In this document: positions 1 through 8,909 of the stretch, piece after piece
Layout of the letters: each line of letters begins with the position of its first letter
How positions within the stretch are numbered: the first letter of the stretch is position 1
Source of the DNA: Paracoccus liaowanqingii
GTDB taxonomy: Bacteria > Pseudomonadota > Alphaproteobacteria > Rhodobacterales > Rhodobacteraceae
Length of the DNA stretch: 64,000 nucleotides
Assembly: GCF_004683865.2 (NCBI RefSeq)
Contig: NZ_CP038439.1
Coordinates: 231,501-295,500 of the forward strand
Reading direction: 5' to 3'
Made by a program: the position numbers and the translations under genes
Notes under the pieces: generated by a model
The model's input: only the letters and a program-made list of their open reading frames with translations
What the model was told of the DNA's origin: nothing
Database searches by the model: none

Positions 1-484
<484 letters not shown>

Positions 485-486
485 CG

Positions 487-518
487 GACAGCGCCCCCGC
501 CGTGGCGGGGGCGCTGTC
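487..518. terminator. Long perfect hairpin between convergent genes
   Basis: A 15-bp perfect inverted repeat (arms 487-501 and 504-518, GC-rich) lies just after the glgP stop and before the 3' end of the leftward yehW. No long T tract is present. It probably works as a bidirectional terminator or 3' end-stabilising hairpin for the convergent pair. Confidence 0.6.
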
Positions 519-539
519 GGCGGCGCTGAGGGTGCCGCG

Positions 540-1276
540 CTAGCGGGCCAGCCCGATGCGGGCCGCGGCGCGGCGCTCCAGCCCCTGGAAGCCCGCATGG
601 ATCAGCACGGCGATGATGCCCACGACCATGCCCCCCTGCAGCACGAAGGCGGTGTTGGCGGACAGAAGCCCGGCGATGATGACCTCGCCCAGGGTCCGCG
701 CCGCGACGGTCGAGCCGATGGTCGCCGTGCCGAGCGAGATCACCGCCGTCAGCCGCATCCCCCCCAGGATCACCGGCAGGGCCAGCGGCAGGTCGACCTG
801 CATCAGCCGCTGCCGGGGGTCAGGCCCATGCCGCGCGCGGCCTCGGCCACGTTCGGCGGCTGGCCGGTCAGGCCCGCCAGCGTGTTCTCGAACACCGGCA
901 GCAGGCCATAGAGGAACAGCGCGACCAGCGTCGGACCCGCGCCGAAGCCCATGATCGGGACGGCCAGCGCCAGCACCGCGACGGGCGGGAAGGTCTGGCC
1001 CACGCTGGTGATCGTGCGCGCCAGCGGCAGGAACTCGCGCCCCGAGGGGCGGGTGACCAGCACCGCCAGCACCAGGGCCACCGCCGTCGAGGCCAACACC
1101 GCGATCCCCACCAGCGCCAGATGCGACAGGGTCAGCGACCAGAGCGGCGTCTGCACGTAGATCGCGGGCGCGTCGTTGCGGGTGAAGGGGTCGAACAGCG
1201 GCGCGAAGCTTTCGGGACGAGCCAGGAAGGCCAGCAGGACCAGCAGCGCCGCCCCCAGCAGGATCCGCCCCGTCAT
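540..1276 (-). pseudogene. yehW: Osmoprotectant ABC transporter permease YehW-like, frameshifted
   Basis: Inner-membrane permease subunit of a glycine betaine/choline-type importer. Translation from the ATG at 1276 reads MTGRILLGAALL and continues through AARGMGLTPG near base 815. The matching sequence then resumes in another frame (QRLMQVDLPLALPVI) to the stop at 540. Restoring one base, for example in the run of five Gs at 814-818 (C on the coding strand), gives ~245 residues, close to E. coli YehW (243). The start overlaps the ATPase stop as ATGA. The gene is either truly broken, leaving the importer with only YehY, or carries a homopolymer sequencing error. The intact reading on both sides of the shift favours an error or a very recent mutation. 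Confidence 0.82.
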
Positions 1277-2208
1277 TCCGCCGCCCGCGCCGGAGGCGCC
1301 GCCTGCGCCCGCAGCGCCGCCAAGGTGATGACGCCGCCGCCCTCGACCGGCAGGGCGTCGCGCCCGCTCCACAGGCATTCGGCCAGTGCGTCGCGCAGGC
1401 TGGCGTCGCGGGGGATGGCCGGGCCCGCGGCATGGCCCTCGGCCGCCAGCGCGAAGGCCGGGGTCAGGGACAGCAGGTGGAAGGGCCGCTGGTCCGATCC
1501 GATCAGGTCGCGCACGAAGGGGGTGGCGGGGGCGGTCAGGATCTCGGACGGGGGCGCGTACTGGACCAGGCGCCCCTTGTCCATGACGGCGATGCGGTCG
1601 CCCAGGGACACCGCCTCTTCCATGTCATGGGTGACCAGAATCAGCGTCGTGCCCAAGCGGCGCTGGATGTCGCGCAGATCGGCCTGCGCCTTGGCGCGGA
1701 TCACCGGGTCCAGCGCCCCGAAGGGCTCGTCCATCAAGAGCAGGTCGGGCTTGGCCGCCAGGGCGCGGGCCACGCCCACGCGCTGCTGCTGGCCCCCCGA
1801 CAGGTCGAAGGGCATGCGGTCGCGGAAGGCGTCGGGCTCCATCTGGAACAGCGACAGCAGCTCGTCCACCCGATCGCGGATCTTGTCCGCAGGCCAGCCC
1901 AGAAGGCGCGGGACGGTACCGATGTTCTGCGCCACGGTGCGATGCGGGAACAGGCCGTGCCCCTGGATCGCATAGCCGATGCGGCGGCGCAGCAGATGGG
2001 CCGGCCCCTCGCGGGTGTCCCGCCCGTCGATCAGCACCTGGCCCGAGCTCGGCTCGACCAGCCGGTTGATCATGCGCAGCAGCGTCGTCTTGCCCGAGCC
2101 CGAGGTGCCGACCAGCGCCGCGATCTGGCCCGGCTCGACCGTCAGGGTGACATCCTCGACCGCGGGCGTGCCGTCGTAGATCTTGGTGAGGGCGCGGATC
2201 TCGATCAT
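1273..2208 (-). CDS. yehX: Osmoprotectant ABC transporter ATP-binding protein (YehX/OpuCA-like)
   Basis: Cytoplasmic ATPase that powers the importer encoded around it. It has 311 residues (E. coli YehX: 308). Walker A GTSGSGKT lies at 34-41, the signature LSGGQQQR at 136-143 and Walker B LLLMDEPFGALD at 157-168. The C-terminal ~80 residues after the nucleotide-binding domain fit the regulatory extension of the ProV/OpuCA family. There is one base between the yehY stop and this start, and a 4-bp overlap with yehW, so the four genes form one operon. Substrate (betaine, choline or another quaternary amine) is not settled by sequence. Confidence 0.92.
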   Translation of the reverse strand: MIEIRALTKIYDGTPAVEDVTLTVEPGQIAALVGTSGSGKTTLLRMINRLVEPSSGQVLIDGRDTREGPAHLLRRRIGYAIQGHGLFPHRTVAQNIGTVPRLLGWPADKIRDRVDELLSLFQMEPDAFRDRMPFDLSGGQQQRVGVARALAAKPDLLLMDEPFGALDPVIRAKAQADLRDIQRRLGTTLILVTHDMEEAVSLGDRIAVMDKGRLVQYAPPSEILTAPATPFVRDLIGSDQRPFHLLSLTPAFALAAEGHAAGPAIPRDASLRDALAECLWSGRDALPVEGGGVITLAALRAQAAPPARAAE

Positions 2209-2209
2209 C

Positions 2210-3367
2210 TCAGGCTCCTTGCCGGGAGGTGGCGGGGCGGTCGGCGGCCTCGGCCGCCAGGTCCAGCGCGATGCCCGCGACCAGGGCCAGCGCGATGGTG
2301 GGCAGGGCGCCCAGAAGGACCAGGTCCATGGCCGTCTGGTTCAGCCCCTGGAAGACGAAGGTGCCAAAGCCCCCGCCGCCGATCAGCCCGGCAATGACGG
2401 CCAGCCCGATGTTCTGGACCAGCACGATGCGCACGGCGGCCAGCAGCACCGGCAGGGCCAAGGGCACCAGTACCCAGGTCAGCAGCTGCACCCGCGTCAG
2501 GCCCAAGCCGATCGCGGCCTCTCGGGTGGCGGGGTTCACGCCCGCAAGGCCGGTCAGCGTGTTCGACACCACGGGCAGCAGCGAATAGAGAAACAGGGCC
2601 ACCAGCGCCGGAAAGAGGCCGATCCCCGCCACGCCCGCCTGCGCGGCGCCGGGCACGTTCGCCGCGATCCATCCGAAGATCGGGATCATCACGCCGAACA
2701 GCGCCAGCGAGGGGATGGTCTGCAGGATGTTCAGCACCGACAGGACCGGCCCCCGCATCGCCCGCGCCTGATAGAGCGCCACGCCAAGTGGCAGCCCGAC
2801 CAGCAGCGCCAGCCCGAGCGATCCGAAGGCCAGCACCAGATGCGCCTGCGCCTCGCGCAAGAACATGTCCTGACGCGCCGCGTATTCGCGCATGACCGAC
2901 ACGCCGTCCAGAAGGCCCGAGTCCAGCAGCGCCGCCAGCGCGGCGATCGCGCCGATCAGCAGCAGCCCGCGCAGCCACAAGGCGGGGCGCAGGCGCGTCA
3001 AGGCGTCGGTCAGCATCAGCGCGAAGGCCAGTGCCAGCAGCCAGAAGCCGCTGGCCGGCGCGACGCGGACCAGCGTGTCGTCGGGGGGCGTCAGCGAGGT
3101 TGCGGCCCCCCCAAGTGCCAGCAGCACCGCCGCCAGTCCCGCAGCCGCCGCCAGGAGCCGCAGGGCAGGGGGCCAGCGCAGGCAGCCCGCCAGCAGGACC
3201 GCACCCAGGCCCAGCAGCAGTGGCAGGCCCAAGGGCAGGGCGGCGGGCAGGCTCAGCCCCTCGCCCGGGACGATGCGGTTCGGCTTGAACTGCACAAGGG
3301 GCAGCGCCAGCCCGGCCAGCCCGACCGCGGCGAACAGCAGGCCGGGCCGGTCCAGCCGCAAGGACAT
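2210..3367 (-). CDS. yehY: Osmoprotectant ABC transporter permease with N-terminal extension (YehY-like)
   Basis: Inner-membrane permease of 385 residues, the same length as E. coli YehY. The first ~160 residues form an extra set of hydrophobic segments (around 9-25, 45-60, 70-95, 105-125 and 130-150) absent from plain OpuBB-type permeases. The C-terminal half is the binding-protein-dependent transport domain, with the ATPase-coupling loop EAAIGLGLTRVQL near residue 285. The start codon overlaps the binding-protein stop by one base (TGATG). Gene order binding protein-YehY-YehX-YehW matches E. coli exactly. Confidence 0.9.
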   Translation of the reverse strand: MSLRLDRPGLLFAAVGLAGLALPLVQFKPNRIVPGEGLSLPAALPLGLPLLLGLGAVLLAGCLRWPPALRLLAAAAGLAAVLLALGGAATSLTPPDDTLVRVAPASGFWLLALAFALMLTDALTRLRPALWLRGLLLIGAIAALAALLDSGLLDGVSVMREYAARQDMFLREAQAHLVLAFGSLGLALLVGLPLGVALYQARAMRGPVLSVLNILQTIPSLALFGVMIPIFGWIAANVPGAAQAGVAGIGLFPALVALFLYSLLPVVSNTLTGLAGVNPATREAAIGLGLTRVQLLTWVLVPLALPVLLAAVRIVLVQNIGLAVIAGLIGGGGFGTFVFQGLNQTAMDLVLLGALPTIALALVAGIALDLAAEAADRPATSRQGA

Positions 3368-4272
3368 CAGTCCAGGAAGCCCGCGGTGGTCATGTAATCC
3401 TCGGCGACGGCGGCGGCGGGCTCTCCGCCGATCTGGATGCGGCCGTTCAGCTCCTGCAGCGTCTCCAGGTCCAGCGACTCGAAGATCGGGGCCAGGATGT
3501 CGCGAACCTGCGGATAGGCCTGCAGCACCTCGGACCGGATGATGGGGGCGGGCTGATAGACGGGCTGCACGCCCGCGTCATCGGTCATCACCACCAGCCC
3601 GGCGGGCGCGATGCCGCCATCGGTGCCATAGACCATCGCCGCGTTGACGCCCGAGGTCTGCTGCGCCGCCGCCGCGATGGTCGCCGCCGTATCGCCGCCC
3701 GACAGCTGCACCAGCTGGTCGGGGGTCAGCGCGAAGCCGTAGGTCTCTTGGAACGCTGGAAGCGCCGCCGCCGAGGTCACGAACTCGGTCGATGCCGCCA
3801 GCTTGACCTCGCCCCCGCCCGCGATCCATTCGCCCATCTGCGACATCGTCTCCAGCCCGTTCTCGGTCGCCACGTCCTGACGCAGCGCGATGGCCCAGGT
3901 GTTGTTGGCGGGCGAGGGGGTCAGCCAGACGATCTGGTTCTGCTCCATGTCCAGCTCGGACACGCGATCGAAGCCCGCCTGCGGGTCCTTCCAGACCTCG
4001 CTGTCGCCCTCGTTGAAGAAGAAGGCGCCGTTGGCGGTGTATTCGGGATAGATGTCGATCTGCCCCGAGGTGATCGCATCGCGCATGATCGGCGTGCCGC
4101 CCAGCTGCAGGCGGTCCTGCACGGGCAGGTCGGCGGCCTGCAGTGCCATCAGGATCATGTTGCCCAGAAGCCCGCCTTCGGTGTCGATCTTGGACGAGAC
4201 GGTAATGTCCTGCGCCGAGACGCTCGATCCCAGTCCGATCAGCAGGGCGGCAAGGGGGGTGATGGCTTTCAT
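3367..4272 (-). CDS. osmF: Osmoprotectant ABC transporter substrate-binding protein (OsmF/YehZ-like)
   Basis: Periplasmic binding protein that delivers a quaternary amine to the YehYXW complex. It has 301 residues. The start at 4272 was chosen because it follows a clear AGGAGAG ribosome site and gives a clean signal peptide, MKAITPLAALLIGLGSSVSA, cut before QDITV. The mature part is an OpuAC-type domain with SSKIDTEGGLLGNMI near the N-terminus and an aromatic-rich YPEYTANGAFFF segment likely lining the ligand pocket. First gene of the minus-strand operon osmF-yehY-yehX-yehW. Confidence 0.9.
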   Translation of the reverse strand: MKAITPLAALLIGLGSSVSAQDITVSSKIDTEGGLLGNMILMALQAADLPVQDRLQLGGTPIMRDAITSGQIDIYPEYTANGAFFFNEGDSEVWKDPQAGFDRVSELDMEQNQIVWLTPSPANNTWAIALRQDVATENGLETMSQMGEWIAGGGEVKLAASTEFVTSAAALPAFQETYGFALTPDQLVQLSGGDTAATIAAAAQQTSGVNAAMVYGTDGGIAPAGLVVMTDDAGVQPVYQPAPIIRSEVLQAYPQVRDILAPIFESLDLETLQELNGRIQIGGEPAAAVAEDYMTTAGFLD

Positions 4273-4487
4273 GGTCGTCTCTCCTGTCGCGCGGGGGCGT
4301 CGAATACCTGTGGATCGGGCCATCCGGGGCGGCCACGGTCAACAGGCGAAATGCCCGTGCGACAAATTGGTTCCGACCCCTGCCGTCGCAGGTCCGTGCC
4401 CCTGGCCCCGCCCGGACCCCGGGCGATGACTGGCTGCCGATGCGGCGGCGCGCGGGGTCCGGTCCCCCAGACCCCGTGCCCGCTGCG

Positions 4488-5075
4488 TCAGCCTCCGAAG
4501 CCGCCCCGCGCCGCGCCCGCGCTGCCGAACCCGCCGCGCGAGGCGGCCGTGGCGCTGGTCATCGGTGCCCGGCCTGCCGTGGCGGCGGGGCGGGCGAAGC
4601 TTTGCGCGCCCATCTGCGCGCGGCCCGCATTGCTGCCGAAGTTCGTGGTGCCCGAGGCATTGGTGAACCCGCCCGTGGCATTGCGGTACATCGGCTGCGA
4701 GGCCGCCATGCCGCCGCCCGCGCGGCCCAGCATGCTGCCGATCAGATAGCCTGCCAAGAGCGGCATGAAGATGCCGCCCGACCCGCCATTGCTGACCTGC
4801 TGTTCTTCGGACCCGCAATTGCCCGCGCCATGCTGCTCCTCGCAGACGGCAAGGCTGTCATAGCGGGGGGCGGCCTCGACATGCAGGGCCTCGGCCTCGG
4901 CAAAGGCCTGGCTGCATTCGGTGGCGGTGACCAGCCCGCCGTCACTGGCGGCGGCCTGGCAGCTGGCCAGATCGGGGAAGGCCTGCGCCTCGACCTGTTC
5001 CTCGCGGCAGCCGGCGACGGTGAAGGCGGCGGCGCCGAGGATGGTCAGCGCGACGGTTCTGGAACGTTTCCTCAT
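4488..5075 (-). CDS. ygiB: DUF1190 (YgiB-like) lipoprotein
   Basis: A 195-residue exported protein. The N-terminus is a lipoprotein signal with lipobox VAGC (Cys about 22), followed by a cysteine-containing globular part (LASCQ, TECSQ, AVCEEQHGAGNC) and a Gly/Ala/Ser-rich C-terminal half with a short hydrophobic stretch (GIFMPLLAGYLIGSML). This pattern matches DUF1190/YgiB. A strong AAGGAGG site precedes the ATG. It lies 21 bp downstream of the ygiC-like gene; the two are also neighbours in E. coli, in the other order. Function is unknown beyond a cell-envelope role. Confidence 0.8.
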   Translation of the reverse strand: MRKRSRTVALTILGAAAFTVAGCREEQVEAQAFPDLASCQAAASDGGLVTATECSQAFAEAEALHVEAAPRYDSLAVCEEQHGAGNCGSEEQQVSNGGSGGIFMPLLAGYLIGSMLGRAGGGMAASQPMYRNATGGFTNASGTTNFGSNAGRAQMGAQSFARPAATAGRAPMTSATAASRGGFGSAGAARGGFGG

Positions 5076-5096
5076 ATCCCCTCCTTGGGCAGCGGA

Positions 5097-6329
5097 TCAC
5101 TCCGCAATGAAATGCGGCTTGAACCGCGACAGGTCCTGCGTGATGCGGGCCCGGTCCTCCCGGATGCCGATGCCGGCGCAGGCATGGCCCACGATCCAGG
5201 CGCCGATCACCGGGCGGAACCCGTCAAATTCGGGCAGCACGTGATAGGCCTGCACGATGCGCGCATGGCCGTCGTAATCGCGGTTGTCCGAGGCCTCGGT
5301 GACCTCGCCGCCCTCGACGATGACGACGCCCGCGCCCTCGCGCGAGAAGATCGGCTTGACGACATGGGCCGCGCGGAACTGCTCGGCCACCGGCGCGAAG
5401 GCCTGGGCCACGTCGGGAACCGGCTGCCCGCCCGCGACCAGCGCATCGGCCACGTCATCGGCGAAGAAGCTGGGCAGCAGGTTCGGATGGCCGGGGAACA
5501 TCTGCCACAGGACCGGCAGCAGCCCCTTGTTCGACACGACGGCCTTCCACGCAGGTTCCAGCAACATGCAGCCCGACTTGGCGATATGGCGGGCGAAGTC
5601 GTCGGTCAGCAGATCCTCCCACGGATACAGCTTGAACAGCGTGCCGATCACGCGGTCGTCCGCATCCAGGAACTGGCCGTCCTTGCTGACCGCCAGCTTG
5701 TCCAGGTCGCTGTAATGCGCGCCCATGCCCGCCTCGCGCGCGGCCCAGGCCATCGCCTCGACGGTGGCGTAATCCTCGGCATTGTCGGCGACGGCGGTGA
5801 AGTGGATGTCGGTATTGGGCGGGAACAGTTCGCGATAGCGCTCGACCAGCGCCTCGTGGATGCCGTTGAACTGGTCGGCGCCCTCGGGCAAGTGGCCGGC
5901 GGCCATCTGGTCCTCCAGCCACTGCCACTGGAAGGCCGCGCTTTCATAGAGGGATGTCGGCGTGTCGGCATTGTATTCCAGCAGCTTGGCCGGCCCGGTG
6001 CCGTCATAGGCCAGATCCATGCGGCCATAGATCTCGGGCTCGCGCCGCGCCCAACTGTCGGCCACCAGCGCCTGATGCGCCTGCGGGATGCCCAGCCTGT
6101 CCATCAGCGCGGGATCGGCCACGATCCGGCCGACCGCCTCGCGGGTCATCGCATGCAGCTCGGTTGCCGGACCCTCCAGATCGGTTTCGATCTGGGCCAG
6201 GGTGAAGCGATAGGCCGAGGTCTCGTCCCAATAGGGCTCGCCATGCATATGGGCGAAGGTGAAGCCGACTTCGGCCGCCTTGGCGGCCAGGTCGGGGCGT
6301 TCGGGAAGGGTGATCTTGCGCATAGGCAT
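5097..6329 (-). CDS. ygiC: Glutathionylspermidine synthase-like ATP-grasp protein (YgiC/YjfC)
   Basis: A protein of 410 residues (or 408 if the second ATG, at 6323, is used) homologous over its whole length to the synthetase domain of glutathionylspermidine synthase. Family-typical segments are HMHGEPYWDE, LLEYNADTPTSLYESAAFQW, WEDLLTDDFA, LLEPAWK and the late FSREGAGVVIVEGG. The E. coli paralogues YgiC and YjfC lack a demonstrated glutathionylspermidine activity, so a carbon-nitrogen ligase acting on an unknown substrate is the safe call. It is transcribed with the ygiB-like lipoprotein gene, which suggests a shared envelope function. Confidence 0.85.
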   Translation of the reverse strand: MPMRKITLPERPDLAAKAAEVGFTFAHMHGEPYWDETSAYRFTLAQIETDLEGPATELHAMTREAVGRIVADPALMDRLGIPQAHQALVADSWARREPEIYGRMDLAYDGTGPAKLLEYNADTPTSLYESAAFQWQWLEDQMAAGHLPEGADQFNGIHEALVERYRELFPPNTDIHFTAVADNAEDYATVEAMAWAAREAGMGAHYSDLDKLAVSKDGQFLDADDRVIGTLFKLYPWEDLLTDDFARHIAKSGCMLLEPAWKAVVSNKGLLPVLWQMFPGHPNLLPSFFADDVADALVAGGQPVPDVAQAFAPVAEQFRAAHVVKPIFSREGAGVVIVEGGEVTEASDNRDYDGHARIVQAYHVLPEFDGFRPVIGAWIVGHACAGIGIREDRARITQDLSRFKPHFIAE

Positions 6330-6479
6330 GATGTAAGGGCTTGGGCCCCCAAGGGCCAGAGGTCAGGTGGTCGCGCGGGGATGATATCCATGACAAGACC
6401 CGGCGGACCGGCCCGGGATGCGTCGCATCCGTCGCCTGAGCGCGGGACACGTTTCGCCAGCGGAAGCAGGAGGATACAG

Positions 6480-6555
6480 TGGTGAGCCCAACAGGATTCG
6501 AACCTGTGACCCACTGATTAAAAGTCAGTTGCTCTACCAACTGAGCTATGGGCCC
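6480..6555 (-). tRNA. tRNA-Lys (anticodon TTT), CCA encoded
   Basis: A 76-nt cloverleaf on the minus strand. The acceptor stem pairs GGGCCCA with TGGGCTC (one G-T pair), the D arm contains AGCTCAGTTGGTAGAGC, the anticodon stem ACTGA/TCAGT encloses loop CTTTTAA, and the T arm has GGTTCGAATCC. The 3' CCA is encoded at 6482-6480. It lies alone between ygiC and dapF. Confidence 0.97.
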
Positions 6556-6651
6556 ATCACGAGGCGGTTCCTAGGGGGGGTGGCCGGTGGGGTCAAGCGG
6601 AAAAATGAAACGCGCTGGCGGAATCGATCCGGGGGGCCTATATCGCGCCGC

Positions 6652-7479
6652 ATGACGCATGCACCTTCGACCGGCCTCCCGTTCCTCAAGATGCACGGGC
6701 TGGGCAACGATTTCGTGGTCCTGGATCTGCGCGACGGGACACCGCGTCCCGACGCGGGTCTGGTCGCGCGCATCGCCGACCGCCATCGCGGGGTGGGCTT
6801 CGACCAGCTGGCCGCCCTCGAGCCCTGCGAGGATGCCGATGCGCGGCTGGTCTTCTGGAACGCCGACGGATCGCTGTCGGCGGCCTGCGGCAACGCCACC
6901 CGCTGCATCGCGCGCTGGCTGATGGACCGCACGGGCGCGACCGCGCTGCGGCTGCGGACCGATCACGGAATGCTGCTGGCCGAGGATGCGGGCGGGGGGA
7001 TCACGCGGATCAACATGGGCGCGCCGGTGCTGGACTGGCGCGCGATCCCGCTGGCCCGCGAGGTCGATCCGGATCACCTGCCCATCGCGGGCGATCCGGT
7101 GGCCACCGGCATGGGCAATCCGCACCTGACCTTCTTCGTGCCGGACGCGGGCGCGGTCGAGCTGGACCGCTTCGGCCCCGAACACGAGCATCACCCGCTC
7201 TATCCGCAGCGCACCAATGTCGAGGTCGTGCAGATCCTGTCGCGGACCGAGATCCTGCTGCGCATCTGGGAACGGGGGACGGGGGCGACGCTGGCCTCGG
7301 GGTCGTGCTCCTGCGCGGCGGTGGTGGCGGCGGTGCGGCGGGGCCTGACGGACCGCCGCGTGACGGTCCATGTGCCGGGCGGACGGCTGCTGATCGACTG
7401 GCGCGACGACGGCGTCTGGATGGAGGGCCCGACGGCTGTGGTCTTCGAGGGGGTCCTGACGCCCGCGTGGCTGGCATGA
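6652..7479 (+). CDS. dapF: Diaminopimelate epimerase, with Ser in place of the second catalytic Cys
   Basis: Predicted to convert LL- to meso-diaminopimelate for lysine and peptidoglycan synthesis. It has 275 residues. The first catalytic Cys is in AACGNATRC, and MHGLGNDFVV and GMGNPHLTFF are classical family segments. The second active-site motif, normally ACGTGAC after an ERGxG stretch, reads ERGTGATLASGSCSC, so serine sits where the second catalytic Cys belongs. I recall similar serine versions in Rhodobacteraceae sequences annotated as DapF, so this may be a lineage trait. ATG 6652 begins the conserved region; the stop overlaps mtaB (ATGA). Confidence 0.88.
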   Translation: MTHAPSTGLPFLKMHGLGNDFVVLDLRDGTPRPDAGLVARIADRHRGVGFDQLAALEPCEDADARLVFWNADGSLSAACGNATRCIARWLMDRTGATALRLRTDHGMLLAEDAGGGITRINMGAPVLDWRAIPLAREVDPDHLPIAGDPVATGMGNPHLTFFVPDAGAVELDRFGPEHEHHPLYPQRTNVEVVQILSRTEILLRIWERGTGATLASGSCSCAAVVAAVRRGLTDRRVTVHVPGGRLLIDWRDDGVWMEGPTAVVFEGVLTPAWLA

Positions 7480-8729
7480 GCGCGCCGGTCTTCTCCACGC
7501 TCGGCTGCCGGCTGAACGCCTACGAGACCGAGGCCATGCGCGAGATGGCCGAGGCCGCGGGCCTGTCGGGCGCGGTCGTCGTGAACACCTGCGCCGTCAC
7601 CGCCGAGGCCGTGCGCAAGGCCCGCCAGGAGATCCGCCGCCTGTCGCGCGAGAACCCCGGCGTGCCGGTCATCGTCACCGGCTGCGCCGCCCAGACCGAG
7701 CCCGAGACCTTCGCCGCCATGCCCGAGGTGACCAAGGTCATCGGCAATCACGAGAAGATGCAGCCCGCGACCTGGGCGGGGCTGCGCGCGCCCGACCTGA
7801 TCGGCGACACCGAGAAGGTCGTCGTCGACGACATCATGTCGGTGCGCGAGACGGCGGGGCACCTGATCGACGGCTTCGGGCGCCACCGCGCCTATGTGCA
7901 GGTCCAGAACGGCTGCGATCACCGCTGCACCTTCTGCATCATCCCCTTTGGCCGGGGCAATTCGCGCTCGGTTCCGGCGGGAGTGGTGATCGAGCAGATC
8001 AAGCGGCTGGTCGGGCGCGGCTTTCACGAGGTCGTGCTGACCGGGGTCGACCTGACCAGCTGGGGCGCCGATCTGCCGGGCACGCCGCGCTTGGGCGATC
8101 TGGTGATGCGCATCCTGCGGCTGGTGCCGGATCTGGCGCGGCTGCGGATCAGCTCGATCGATTCGATCGAGGCGGACGAGAACCTGATGCTGGCCATCGC
8201 CTCCGAACCGCGGCTGATGCCGCATCTGCACCTGTCGCTGCAGGCGGGCGACGACATGATCCTCAAGCGCATGAAGCGCCGCCATCTGCGCGACGATGCC
8301 ATCGCATTCTGCGAGGAGGCGCGGCGCCTGCGGCCCGACATGGTCTTTGGCGCCGACATCATCGCGGGCTTTCCGACCGAGACCGAGGCGATGTTCCAGA
8401 ATTCGGTGCGGCTGGTGGCCGAGTGCGGGCTGACCTTCCTGCATGTCTTTCCCTATTCGGCGCGCAAGGGCACGCCCGCCGCCCGGATGCCCGCCGTCGC
8501 GGGGCCCGCCATCCGCGACCGCGCCGCCCGGCTGCGGGCGGCGGGCGACGCGGCGCTGCGCCTGCATCTGGAGGCGCAGCGGGGGGTCCTGCACCGGGTG
8601 CTGACCGAGGGGCCGCGCCTTGGACGGACCGAACAGTTCACCGAAGTGCGCTTTGCCGAGGATCAGCCCGAGGGCGCGCTGATGGCGCTGCGCGTGGCCG
8701 GGCATGACGGGCAGCGGCTGACGGTCTGA
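7476..8729 (+). CDS. mtaB: tRNA (N6-threonylcarbamoyladenosine(37)-C2)-methylthiotransferase MtaB
   Basis: Radical-SAM enzyme that converts t6A37 to ms2t6A37 in ANN-decoding tRNAs. It has 417 residues. The N-terminal UPF0004 domain has its three cluster cysteines in LGCRLN, NTCAVT and VTGCAAQ. The radical SAM motif CDHRCTFC (CxxxCxxC) is near residue 147, and a conserved YSARKGTPA segment lies near 330. The ATG overlaps the dapF stop by 4 bp, so the two are translationally coupled. It is followed by a strong terminator and a dispersed repeat. Confidence 0.92.
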   Translation: MSAPVFSTLGCRLNAYETEAMREMAEAAGLSGAVVVNTCAVTAEAVRKARQEIRRLSRENPGVPVIVTGCAAQTEPETFAAMPEVTKVIGNHEKMQPATWAGLRAPDLIGDTEKVVVDDIMSVRETAGHLIDGFGRHRAYVQVQNGCDHRCTFCIIPFGRGNSRSVPAGVVIEQIKRLVGRGFHEVVLTGVDLTSWGADLPGTPRLGDLVMRILRLVPDLARLRISSIDSIEADENLMLAIASEPRLMPHLHLSLQAGDDMILKRMKRRHLRDDAIAFCEEARRLRPDMVFGADIIAGFPTETEAMFQNSVRLVAECGLTFLHVFPYSARKGTPAARMPAVAGPAIRDRAARLRAAGDAALRLHLEAQRGVLHRVLTEGPRLGRTEQFTEVRFAEDQPEGALMALRVAGHDGQRLTV

Positions 8730-8743
8730 GCGGCGGCGACAGA

Positions 8744-8843
8744 GGGGGGGCGCTGCCCCCGTCCTGCGCCTTCGCCGCTGAAAAGGTCCCCCGGACCTTT
8801 TTCGGGCGCGGCTCAGCCCCGGGATATTTCCGCCGGGATGAAC
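8744..8843 (+). repeat. Dispersed GGGATATTT element, copy A
   Basis: A hairpin GGGGGC-GCT-GCCCCC (8746-8760) is followed by GTCCTGCG, a second hairpin with T run (see terminator) and the core CCCCGGGATATTT (8817-8829), then CGCCGGGATGAAC. It lies downstream of mtaB in the same orientation. The tail CGCCgGGATGAA matches the CGCCAAGATGAAA variant seen in copies E and F. Confidence 0.75.
8781..8802 (+). terminator. Rho-independent terminator after mtaB
   Basis: Stem AAAAGGTCC (8781-8789) pairs perfectly with GGACCTTTT (8793-8801) around a CCC loop and runs into TT. It ends the dapF-mtaB transcript and lies inside repeat copy A. Confidence 0.75.
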
Positions 8844-8878
8844 GCCCGGCTTGGGGTTGTGGCCTGTGGCGCGGGCTT

Positions 8879-8904
8879 CTAGCGTCGGGTCAAAGGGCAG
8901 GAGG
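8879..8904 (+). promoter_or_regulatory. Promoter-like CTAGCGTC motif upstream of the HDAC-like gene
   Basis: The stretch CTAGCGTCGGGTCAAAGGGC is nearly repeated before kynU (CTAGCGTCAGGTCAAGAGGG at 42164-42183), at a similar distance from the start codon. It may be a shared -10/+1 region; the AGGAGG at the end is the ribosome site. No clear -35 is seen. Confidence 0.3.
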
Positions 8905-8909
8905 GCCTG

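Noticed and set aside
4454..4475. Hairpin GGGGTC...GACCCC downstream of ygiB as a ninth GGGATATTT element
   Set aside because: It has a G/C hairpin but no GGGATATTT core or purine tail.
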